NCBI RefSeq assembly: GCF_002453355.1
Contig: NZ_DKGQ01000054.1
Location: 1 to 17,947, forward strand
Direction: 5' to 3'
Source of the DNA: Psychrobacter sp. UBA6766
GTDB lineage: Bacteria; Pseudomonadota; Gammaproteobacteria; Pseudomonadales; Moraxellaceae
DNA: 17,947 nucleotides
The stretch's first letter is position 1. Each line of letters starts with the position of its first letter. The notes beneath the pieces are model-generated. The model saw only the letters and a program-made list of their open reading frames with translations. It made no database searches and was not told the DNA's origin. The translations under genes and the position numbers were made by a program. Below are positions 8,093-14,921 of the stretch, one piece after another.

Positions 8093-8872
8093 TTAGCCTT
8101 CGTCGCCACCACCTACGGGAATTGTGCTACCAGTAATATAAGAGGATTCATCAGACGCTAAAAAGGCGATGGCATTCACCTGTTCATTGATTGTGCCGTA
8201 GCGCTTCATAAAGGTACGATCAATGGTCTGGTTAACCACGGCGTCCATCCATTCTTTTTCATCAGCAGTTAAAGGCTGAGCGTTACGAGGGATTTTTCTA
8301 GGTGGCGCTTCGGTACCGCCGGTCGCTACTGCATTGACACGAATACCATCATTTGCGTATTCAAAAGCAAGCGAGGCGGTCATGGCATTGATACCGCCTT
8401 TTGCTGTGGAATAAGGTATACGGTTGATACCGCGAGTAGCGATAGAGGATACATTAACAATCGTGCCTGACTGCTGTTTGACCATGCTTGGTAATACGGC
8501 ATGGCAACACCATAATGTTGGGAATAGTGAGCGGCTGATGTCTTTCTGAATCTCTTCTTCAGAGAAATGAACAAAGGGTTTCATCCAAATTGCGCCACCG
8601 ACATTATTGACCAAAACATCTATTTGCCCGTAAGTAACAATTGCCTTATCAATAGCATCTTTAGCACCTTGGTGCGTTTCGAGATCAGCTTGAATAGTGG
8701 TTGCCTCTCCGCCATTGGCAATGATTTCTGCCAACACTTCTTCTACAAGTGGAGAGAAGTCTGCCAAGACGATTTTGCCGCCTTCGCTTGCCAAGCGTAG
8801 TGCGACACCGCGCCCGATACCTTGGGCGGCACCTGTTACGATACATACTTTATTATCAAATCTTTTATTCAT
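8093..8872 (-). CDS. benD: cis-1,2-dihydroxycyclohexa-3,5-diene-1-carboxylate dehydrogenase
   Basis: A classical short-chain dehydrogenase (259 residues) that oxidises and decarboxylates the benzoate cis-diol to catechol with NAD+, in the cytoplasm. Visible are the nucleotide-binding TGAAQGIG (13-20), NNVGG (89-93), the serine block NVSS (140-143), and the catalytic pair Y154 and K158 in PYSTAKGG. The start follows AGGAG at good spacing. It is next after benC (61-bp gap), completing the conversion of benzoate to catechol. The SDR family is broad, so the substrate assignment depends on its position in benABCD and on the overall match to BenD/XylL. Confidence 0.93.
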   Translation of the reverse strand: MNKRFDNKVCIVTGAAQGIGRGVALRLASEGGKIVLADFSPLVEEVLAEIIANGGEATTIQADLETHQGAKDAIDKAIVTYGQIDVLVNNVGGAIWMKPFVHFSEEEIQKDISRSLFPTLWCCHAVLPSMVKQQSGTIVNVSSIATRGINRIPYSTAKGGINAMTASLAFEYANDGIRVNAVATGGTEAPPRKIPRNAQPLTADEKEWMDAVVNQTIDRTFMKRYGTINEQVNAIAFLASDESSYITGSTIPVGGGDEG

Positions 8873-8933
8873 GGCAGTCTCCTAGAAACCTTGTTCATCG
8901 CTTTGCTTTCGTAGTCGTGGGATTTAAACTATG

Positions 8934-9950
8934 TTATTGTTCACTCGGCGTAAATTTCTCATAGTAGAAATTACTCGGTTTCAGATTGCTGCTATCTAAC
9001 CAATTGCTCACTGCATCTACCATCGCTAGTGGACCACATAAGTAAACATCAGCGTCGCCATCATTTAACCATTCATCATCTACATGTCCAGTAACATAGC
9101 CTTTACGCTCGTGAGTGCTGTCTTTATCTGCGACACAGGTGCGGTAGTCAAACCAGGGGTGGTTTTGTTTGACCTCTTCGAGTTTCTCAACTTCTATCAA
9201 ATCAAAATCATTGGTGACGCCGTAAACCATTCTGACAGGATGATGAGCACCTGATACCTCTAAGCTTTTTAGCATTGATAGAAAAGGCGCGATACCCGTG
9301 CCACCCGCTAAAAATAATGTCGGGCGAACAAGAGGACGTAGATAAAAGCTACCAAATGGACCTTCAAAATCAATATCTTGTCCAATCTGAGCGATATCAG
9401 ATAAGAAAGTACTCATTTTGCCATTAGGAATATTACGGACGACAAATTCGGCTTGCTTGGCGCTGGGCACGGAGCTAAACGAGTAAGAACGGGTTTCGTC
9501 AGAATCAGGAACACTGACATTGACATACTGGCCTGGCAAAAATACTAGCGCATCTGGATTGTCGACTTCGACGCCAAAGTGAATGGTAGACTCTGATAGT
9601 ACGTTCAGCTGTTGTAGTTTGCCTTTGAATACAGACTTACCGACTTTGCAGGCTTCAGAGGAGGTTGGTACTTTGATCACGCAGTCGCTTTCTGGAATCA
9701 TCTGGCAGGTGAGTACATAACCTTCAGCAGCTTCAGCTTCTGTCAGTGCATCTTCGATATACATATCAGGGTGCATGTCGTAGCTGCCAGATTCACAATG
9801 GCAACGGCAGGTACCGCAAGCACCATCAAGACAATCCACAGGGATATTAAATTTTTGACGATAAGCGGCTTCAGCGACCGTTTCGTCGGCTTCACATTTG
9901 ATGAAGCCTGTGACGCCGTCTTCGAACTGTAGAGCAATATTATATTCCAT
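8934..9950 (-). CDS. benC: Benzoate 1,2-dioxygenase electron transfer component (reductase)
   Basis: The single-chain NADH reductase (338 residues) that passes electrons to the BenAB oxygenase. Domains in order: a plant-type [2Fe-2S] ferredoxin domain with C40, C45, C48 and C82; an FAD domain with RSYSFSS (154-160); and an NAD domain with GGTGIAP (216-222) and a C-terminal YEKFTP. This N-terminal ferredoxin plus reductase layout is that of BenC/XylZ and class IB oxygenase reductases. The start has AAGGGA upstream. The gene lies between benB and benD with short gaps of about 60 bp. Confidence 0.95.
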   Translation of the reverse strand: MEYNIALQFEDGVTGFIKCEADETVAEAAYRQKFNIPVDCLDGACGTCRCHCESGSYDMHPDMYIEDALTEAEAAEGYVLTCQMIPESDCVIKVPTSSEACKVGKSVFKGKLQQLNVLSESTIHFGVEVDNPDALVFLPGQYVNVSVPDSDETRSYSFSSVPSAKQAEFVVRNIPNGKMSTFLSDIAQIGQDIDFEGPFGSFYLRPLVRPTLFLAGGTGIAPFLSMLKSLEVSGAHHPVRMVYGVTNDFDLIEVEKLEEVKQNHPWFDYRTCVADKDSTHERKGYVTGHVDDEWLNDGDADVYLCGPLAMVDAVSNWLDSSNLKPSNFYYEKFTPSEQ

Positions 9951-10015
9951 GAGAAATATCCCTTTTCAACACGTATTAATTAAAAGATGTTAACTAAATA
10001 ATGAATAAATAATAA

Positions 10016-10513
10016 TTAGACGTGATAAACATCCATAATTTGATGCACATAGTCGTCTTTCAAGACCACATACTTATCCAAAATTTTCGGTTGATCTTGA
10101 GTCATGTCTATTTTGTACTGAGAGTAACCCCAATAGGTATTGGTCTCGTGATAGCGAAAAGATTTGTTGATCCAGTTAAAACGCACTGTCACAATACCGT
10201 CATTGTCTTCGAGCAATTCGATATTCGATAAATTGTGCGTGGTACGAGTATCAGGAATGGTCGCTGATGAGCGCTCAGTCTCGATGCGGAAGATACGATC
10301 TTCAAGACCACGGCGGTCCGGATAATAAATCAGCGAGATTTCTCGTTGTGGGTCGCTGATAAGCTGACCATCATCATCCCAACTTGGCATCCAGAAGGGG
10401 CAATCTTCAGCGTAATAAGTGAGCCATTCTTCCCATTTTTTCTCGTCTAATAAACGCGCTTCACGGTATAGAAACTGTCTAATGTCTTCAATGTTAACAG
10501 TTGCATTTTTCAT
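10016..10513 (-). CDS. benB: Benzoate 1,2-dioxygenase small (beta) subunit
   Basis: The structural beta subunit (165 residues) of the ring-hydroxylating oxygenase. It has no cofactor, and its cystatin-like fold supports the catalytic alpha subunit. Recognisable blocks are FLYREARLLDEKKWEEWL near the N-terminus, YAEDCPFWMP and the C-terminal KYVVLKDDYVHQIMDVYHV region. The length agrees with BenB and XylY (about 160). The start follows AAGGAT. It is 62 bp downstream of benA, the invariant partner. Confidence 0.94.
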   Translation of the reverse strand: MKNATVNIEDIRQFLYREARLLDEKKWEEWLTYYAEDCPFWMPSWDDDGQLISDPQREISLIYYPDRRGLEDRIFRIETERSSATIPDTRTTHNLSNIELLEDNDGIVTVRFNWINKSFRYHETNTYWGYSQYKIDMTQDQPKILDKYVVLKDDYVHQIMDVYHV

Positions 10514-10575
10514 GATTGATATCCTTATTTTTTTGTCAGTTCTACAATAAATAGCAGATTAATAATAAAAATGTA

Positions 10576-11961
10576 TTAGTCGCTATTAGCACCGTGTAGC
10601 TGCTGCTCTTGCTCTAGAGCTTTTTTCATCTCTTCATGCCAGTAGCGATGTTGGACGGTATATAGCCCTTCATCCTCAGTCTTAACGCCACTCATTAAAG
10701 GTTTTAGGTCAATAGCGGCAGCACCTTCATCTGCACCTTGAATCCAGTGTTCAGAACCTCGGCACATATCATTCCATTCAAGCTTGATACCGTTATAACC
10801 TTCTTGACACGAGCGGAACTCTTCTAAGTCATCAGGTGTTGCCATACCAGTAACGTTAAAGAAATCTTCATACTGACGGATACGGCGTGCACGTGCTTCA
10901 TCGCTTTCTCCTTTTGGTGCGATACACCAGATGCTGACCTCAGTTTTGTCGACCGCGATAGGGCGGAGCATGCGAATTTGTGAGCTGAACTGATCCATAA
11001 TATAGACGTTTGGATATAGACATAAGTTACGTGAACGCCCAATCATCCAGTCCGCCATGGCTTCACCGTAATTGGCAACATAATCATCGCGATAGGCATA
11101 GTTTGGACGATCTTGTGGGTTTTCCCATTGTGTCCATAACAGCATGTGTCCGTTTTCAAAGGAGTAGAAACCGCCACCTTGACGTCCCCATTTACCAGCA
11201 TTCATGGCCTTGATGTTGTCTTCTTTGACAGCTTCAGTTTCTTTACGGCGCGCAGTAGTAGCAGCGTAGTTCCAGTGGACCGCTGATACGTGATAGCCAT
11301 CGGCACCGTTCTCAGCTTGTAGTTTCCAGTTACCATCAAAGGTATAAGTTGAGGTGCCGCGTAGAACTTCTAAACCTTCTGGCGACTGATTGACAATCAT
11401 GTCAAGAATTTTGGTAGAGCCGCCAAGCCATTCTTCGATTGGCTGAACATCATCATTTAGGCTGGCAAAGATAAAGCCTTTATAGTTCGCCATCTTCACT
11501 TGTTTTAGGTCGTGTGAGCCTTCTTTATTGAAGCATTCTGGATAGCCTGCATGTCTTGGATCTTTAACTTTAAGCAGCTTACCTGAGTTATTAAAAGTCC
11601 AGCCATGAAATGGGCAAGTGTAAGTAGCTTTATTACCCTTTTTATGACGGCATAATTGTGCGCCGCGGTGTGAGCAAGAATTGATCATGCAATGCAGCTC
11701 ACCTTCTTTATTGCGGGCAAGAATGACCGGCTGACGACCAATATATGAGGTGTAATAGTCATTGTTATTAGGGACTTGAGTTTCATGAGCCAGATAAACC
11801 CAGTTGTTCTCAAAGATGTATTTCATCTCAAGCTCAAATAGCTCTTCATTGGTGAAGGCGCTACGATGCAGACGATAAATACCTTTTTCACTGTTTTCTT
11901 CTAAAAAATCATCAATACTGATGTCTGATCCTTCAGGTACTAGATTGATACGCTGGTTCAT
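10576..11961 (-). CDS. benA: Benzoate 1,2-dioxygenase large (alpha) subunit
   Basis: The catalytic subunit (461 residues) of benzoate 1,2-dioxygenase, adding O2 to benzoate to give the cis-diol. The Rieske [2Fe-2S] ligands are C96 and H98 (CSHRGAQ) and C116 and H119 (CPFHGW). The mononuclear iron site starts with H224 and H229 in NGADGYHVSAVH, with D221 as the bridging aspartate. The length fits BenA/XylX (about 450-460). The start has AAGGAAGG upstream. It is preceded by a 127-bp gap after catA that contains a long perfect-with-wobble hairpin rather than a clear promoter, so read-through from catB is the simplest model. Alternatives (toluate or 2-halobenzoate dioxygenase) cannot be excluded from sequence alone. 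Confidence 0.95.
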   Translation of the reverse strand: MNQRINLVPEGSDISIDDFLEENSEKGIYRLHRSAFTNEELFELEMKYIFENNWVYLAHETQVPNNNDYYTSYIGRQPVILARNKEGELHCMINSCSHRGAQLCRHKKGNKATYTCPFHGWTFNNSGKLLKVKDPRHAGYPECFNKEGSHDLKQVKMANYKGFIFASLNDDVQPIEEWLGGSTKILDMIVNQSPEGLEVLRGTSTYTFDGNWKLQAENGADGYHVSAVHWNYAATTARRKETEAVKEDNIKAMNAGKWGRQGGGFYSFENGHMLLWTQWENPQDRPNYAYRDDYVANYGEAMADWMIGRSRNLCLYPNVYIMDQFSSQIRMLRPIAVDKTEVSIWCIAPKGESDEARARRIRQYEDFFNVTGMATPDDLEEFRSCQEGYNGIKLEWNDMCRGSEHWIQGADEGAAAIDLKPLMSGVKTEDEGLYTVQHRYWHEEMKKALEQEQQLHGANSD

Positions 11962-12005
11962 AGCAGCCTTCCTTGTATAATAACGGTGTTAAATGAAATT
12001 CGGTG

Positions 12006-12044
12006 TTACGCTCGATACGACAGCTGGGGAAGTATCAAGCGTAA
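12006..12044 (-). other. Large intercistronic hairpin between catA and benA
   Basis: Arms at 12006-12018 (TTACGCTCGATAC) and 12032-12044 are complementary at 12 of 13 positions, and the remaining pair is a U-G wobble in the minus-strand mRNA. The 13-base loop contains CAGCTG. No run of T follows, so this is not a typical intrinsic terminator. It lies in the middle of the 127-bp gap between catA and benA and could be an RNA processing or stability element, or a protein site. Confidence 0.6.
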
Positions 12045-12088
12045 AATTCAATACTTATTAACTACTAATATTCAAACACAAGCACTGA

Positions 12089-13012
12089 CTAACCTTGGAC
12101 ACGGCGACGTACGACTTCACTACCTTGTACATCAGCTTTACTATCTTTTAGTAAATGAAAGTCGAAATCGATTGAAGCATAAGGTTTATCGAGACCTTTT
12201 TCTTTGAGCGTGTCAGCATCGTCAATCATAGTGATTTCTGGAACTAATCCTTCACGGCTTGCAAAAGCAAAGTCGTCCCATAAGTACTCATCGCCATCGA
12301 TGTTGATTTGAGTCGTTACTTTGCGATGACCGTCTGCACTGGCGAAAAAGTGAATATGAGCTGGGCGATGACCATGACGTCCTAAAGCACTTAATACTTT
12401 ATCTGTCATACCGCCTGGTGGTACTGAGTAACCTAGAGGTACGATACTACGGAAGGCATAACGACCATTTTCATCCGTGATGATAGTACGACGTAAGTTA
12501 AATGCTGGTTGCGACTCATCAAAGAATGAATAGTTGCCTAAGCTATTGGCATGCCATGCTTCAACTTTGGCATTTGGAATTGGATTGCCATCTTCGTCAT
12601 AGACATATCCTTGCATGAACAGTACAGTGCTTTCTTCATCTTCGGTGCCATCATCTAAACGCGCAAAGCCTTTTTCTTCAGGGGCACCTGCTACGTATAA
12701 TGGTCCTTCAATAGTACGTACTGTACCGCCTTCCAATCCCGCTGCCTTCATATCTTCTTCAATCATCAAATCCATAAAATGATCGAAGCCAAGACCTGGC
12801 GATAATAAACCGGCTTCTTTACCTAAATCACCGATATAAGCAACACCGCTCCAGTACTCATCAGCGGTAATATGCAGATCATTGATGGTTTTCATTAAAT
12901 CACTGACAATACGTAGAACAATCTCTTGCACACGCGGATTTACTTGTTCAGGAAAGTCGATTTTACCTTTGATGAATTTCTCAGCCAATGCTTCTATTTG
13001 CTTGTGTTCCAT
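12089..13012 (-). CDS. catA: Catechol 1,2-dioxygenase
   Basis: An intradiol dioxygenase (307 residues) that opens catechol between its hydroxyls to cis,cis-muconate. The Fe(III) ligands are Y161, Y195, H219 and H221 (RPAHIHFF); the spacings 34-24-2 match those known for Pseudomonas catechol dioxygenases (Y162, Y196, H220, H222). The N-terminal helical linker domain (about 1-100) used for dimerisation and lipid binding is present, followed by the beta-sandwich catalytic domain with the family block NLRRTIITDENGRYAFRS. The start follows AAGGAG. The gene sits between catC and benA; in Acinetobacter baylyi catA lies apart from both operons, so this placement joins the two halves of the pathway. 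Confidence 0.95.
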   Translation of the reverse strand: MEHKQIEALAEKFIKGKIDFPEQVNPRVQEIVLRIVSDLMKTINDLHITADEYWSGVAYIGDLGKEAGLLSPGLGFDHFMDLMIEEDMKAAGLEGGTVRTIEGPLYVAGAPEEKGFARLDDGTEDEESTVLFMQGYVYDEDGNPIPNAKVEAWHANSLGNYSFFDESQPAFNLRRTIITDENGRYAFRSIVPLGYSVPPGGMTDKVLSALGRHGHRPAHIHFFASADGHRKVTTQINIDGDEYLWDDFAFASREGLVPEITMIDDADTLKEKGLDKPYASIDFDFHLLKDSKADVQGSEVVRRRVQG

Positions 13013-13056
13013 GTCTCTCTCCTTGTTGAGGACTGTTTAAAAATTTAGGATTCTGA

Positions 13057-13076
13057 ATTGAGTAACCTTACTCAAT
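13057..13076 (-). other. Short perfect hairpin between catC and catA
   Basis: ATTGAGTA (13057-13064) and its exact complement TACTCAAT (13069-13076) enclose four bases (ACCT); the innermost A-T can pair too. It is in the 112-bp, AT-rich gap between catC and catA. No T-run follows on the minus strand, so termination is unlikely. A role in mRNA processing is possible but unproven. Confidence 0.4.
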
Positions 13077-13124
13077 GTTTTAAATTTAAAGGTTGGTTTT
13101 GGTTTATTGTCTTACAGACCTGTT

Positions 13125-13415
13125 TTAACTATCATCACTACGTACGGATGATGGATGGCGTAATAGCGGGGTTACCTGAACTTTCATATATGGATAAAGA
13201 GGAAGTGACATCATAATATCGTGCAACTCTTCATTACTCTCGACATCAAATATACTGAAATTAGAATACTCACCAGCCAAACGCCAAATATGACGCCATT
13301 TACCTTGCTCTTGCAATTTTTGAGACAGCGCCTTTTCGGCGGCTTTAAGCTCATTGACCTTGTCTACATCCATATCTGTTGGTATTAAGACATCCATTCT
13401 GACGTGATATAACAT
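13125..13415 (-). CDS. catC: Muconolactone delta-isomerase
   Basis: A small cytoplasmic enzyme (96 residues from the chosen start) that isomerises muconolactone to 3-oxoadipate enol-lactone. It matches the CatC family from MLYHVRMDV at the N-terminus through WRHIWRLAGEYSN and SLPLYPYMKVQVTPLLRHPS near the C-terminus; the family forms decamers. I choose the ATG at 13415: AAGGA lies seven bases before it, whereas the ATG at 13421 directly abuts that sequence, and family members normally begin ML-HV. It sits between catB and catA with gaps of 74 and 112 bp. Confidence 0.93.
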   Translation of the reverse strand: MLYHVRMDVLIPTDMDVDKVNELKAAEKALSQKLQEQGKWRHIWRLAGEYSNFSIFDVESNEELHDIMMSLPLYPYMKVQVTPLLRHPSSVRSDDS

Positions 13416-13489
13416 AATCATTTCCTTATATTTTTGATGACTGAATATTTCTTATGACTAATAGCGAGTGATTTGGGTTTGGCTTAACC

Positions 13490-14662
13490 TTATAGCGCCT
13501 CTGTTTGAACCTTATTAGCAAATGACGACTTTGAAAATTGAGGGAATGTCGTCAGTGCTTGTTTGGCATAGTGATAAACCTTATCGCTATCTACTTCAAT
13601 ACCAAGACCTGCACCAGTCGGGACATTTAAGCCAAAATCTTGATAATCGAGCGGCTGTACTAAGACATCTTCGGTCAATAATAATGGTCCAAAAAGCTCA
13701 GTATCGAAGTTTAAGCTAGGGTAGGTCGAAAACACATGGGCAGATGCCGCTGTACCGATAGGGCCTTCGAGCATCGTACCACCATAGAGATCGATACCTG
13801 CCAAATGTGCCATTTGTCCGATGAGACACGCGGCTTTTAATCCCCCTGCTTGATTGATTTTGACCGCGAATACATCAGCGCAGTGATCGGCTGCTAAAAG
13901 GAAGGCGTTTTGTGGGTCTTGGATGATTTCATCCGCCATAATTGCCACATCGAAATGTTCGGTTAAGCGTTTTAGCGCGTCTTTATTACGCATTGAGACC
14001 GGTTGTTCTATTAGATCAACACCGCCAGTTTGGAGTAGCTCAATGCCTCTCATTGCTTCAAGTTCCGTCCAAGCTTGATTGACATCAACCGTAATACGGC
14101 AGTCTGGTAAAGCCTGCTTGATGGCTAATACGTGTGCGACATCATCAAGAATAGAGTTGCTACCGATTTTTAATTTAAAAATGCGATGGCGCTTTTGTTC
14201 GACCATTTTCTTGGCCTCACTGATATCGGTTGTAGTGTTGCCACTGGCCAGTGTCCACGCAACTTCGATACGATCACGGACACGGCCACCAATCAGTTCA
14301 CTAACAGGTACGTTTAAACGCTTGCCTTCAATATCGAGTAGAGCGGTTTCAATGGCGCACTTTGCAAAACGATTGCCATTGATATGAAGATTTAGCAGCT
14401 GCATTGCTTTAGCAGAAGTCGCAGGCTGCTCTTTTAATAGAAGAGGAGTAAAATAGGTATCGATGTTGGTTTTGATACTATGAGGGCTTTCTTCCGCGTA
14501 GCTTAAACCACCGATAGTAGTTGCTTCGCCCCAACCTTCATAGCCATCTTCTGTTTGAATATGCACAAGCACCAAAGTCTGCTCTCTCATTACTGTACAG
14601 GCCAGCTTGTGCTCTCGAATAGTAGGTACTGGTACTAGTAAAGTATTAATTGAACGAATCAT
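13490..14662 (-). CDS. catB: Muconate cycloisomerase
   Basis: An enolase-superfamily lactonising enzyme (390 residues) that converts cis,cis-muconate to muconolactone with a divalent metal. Catalytic features are the KLKIG motif with K163 and K165, metal ligands D193, E219 (DLIEQP) and D244 (MADE), and the opposing base K268 (VKINQAGG). The sequence GGLSYAEESP near residue 51 is characteristic of CatB. Length is a little above the usual 370-375 because of a C-terminal tail. The ribosome site AGGGA lies five bases before the ATG. It is the first gene of the long minus-strand run and is divergent from the LysR regulator; its promoter and operators are described separately. Confidence 0.94.
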   Translation of the reverse strand: MIRSINTLLVPVPTIREHKLACTVMREQTLVLVHIQTEDGYEGWGEATTIGGLSYAEESPHSIKTNIDTYFTPLLLKEQPATSAKAMQLLNLHINGNRFAKCAIETALLDIEGKRLNVPVSELIGGRVRDRIEVAWTLASGNTTTDISEAKKMVEQKRHRIFKLKIGSNSILDDVAHVLAIKQALPDCRITVDVNQAWTELEAMRGIELLQTGGVDLIEQPVSMRNKDALKRLTEHFDVAIMADEIIQDPQNAFLLAADHCADVFAVKINQAGGLKAACLIGQMAHLAGIDLYGGTMLEGPIGTAASAHVFSTYPSLNFDTELFGPLLLTEDVLVQPLDYQDFGLNVPTGAGLGIEVDSDKVYHYAKQALTTFPQFSKSSFANKVQTEAL

Positions 14663-14700
14663 GTCAGTCCCTATTGAATAAATGATGCTTCCTTATGCTT

Positions 14701-14736
14701 AATAAGAACTATAGTTGTTGCATATCAACATGTCTA
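14701..14736 (-). promoter_or_regulatory. Putative catB operon promoter
   Basis: On the minus strand TAGACA (14731-14736) and TATAGT (14708-14713) are separated by exactly 17 bases, each matching the sigma-70 consensus at five of six positions. Transcription would begin near 14701, giving a leader of about 38 bases before catB. The perfect operator is then centred at about -65 and the second dyad at about -43, the layout expected for LysR-type activation. Confidence 0.7.
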
Positions 14737-14751
14737 AGACCTATTTAGTCT
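14737..14751. promoter_or_regulatory. Second operator dyad (AGAC-N7-GTCT) upstream of catB
   Basis: AGACCTATTTAGTCT is a perfect dyad with the same 4-7-4 geometry as the BenM/CatM operator, differing by one symmetric change in each half. Its centre (14744) is 22 bp from the perfect site and it abuts the -35 box, as expected for the inducer-responsive subsite. A weaker look-alike, ATAG-N7-ATAT (14711-14725), overlaps the -10 box and may be a third, repressing subsite. Confidence 0.6.
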
Positions 14752-14758
14752 ACTATTA

Positions 14759-14773
14759 ATACTTTTTAGGTAT
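14759..14773. promoter_or_regulatory. Perfect BenM/CatM operator (ATAC-N7-GTAT) upstream of catB
   Basis: ATACTTTTTAGGTAT matches exactly the ATAC-N7-GTAT operator known for BenM and CatM. It lies between the divergent catB and LysR genes, about 65 bp upstream of the inferred catB start point. It is taken to be the primary recognition site for the LysR protein encoded next door. Confidence 0.85.
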
Positions 14774-14786
14774 TTTGATAATCAGT

Positions 14787-14816
14787 TTGCGTTATGTTAT
14801 GTTCTTTAGGTATAGA
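14787..14816 (+). promoter_or_regulatory. Putative promoter of the LysR gene with overlapping operator-like site
   Basis: TTGCGT (14787-14792) and TATAGA (14811-14816) are 18 bases apart on the plus strand, about 100 bp before the LysR start. The 15-mer ATGTTCTTTAGGTAT (14799-14813) resembles the perfect operator at 12 of 15 positions, including the whole GTAT half, and covers part of the -10 box. This suggests autorepression, common in LysR systems. A second candidate, TTGACT at 14832-14837 with a poor -10 at 14855-14860, cannot be excluded. Confidence 0.4.
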
Positions 14817-14921
14817 AAATCTCTACAGAAATTGACTTTAGTATTGATGTTTTTTAATCTGTTTTTAGATTCTTAAGAATGCTAAAAAATAGCCTATAGA
14901 CCACCCGAGGAATAATAATCA

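Noticed and set aside
12015..12035. ATAC...GTAT pair in the catA-benA gap as a BenM operator
   Set aside because: The half sites are 13 bases apart instead of 7 and lie inside the arms of a longer hairpin, which explains them better.
12051..12065. ATAC-N7-CTAC upstream of benA as an operator
   Set aside because: Only two of four bases match in the right half, and no partner site or promoter at the right distance was found.
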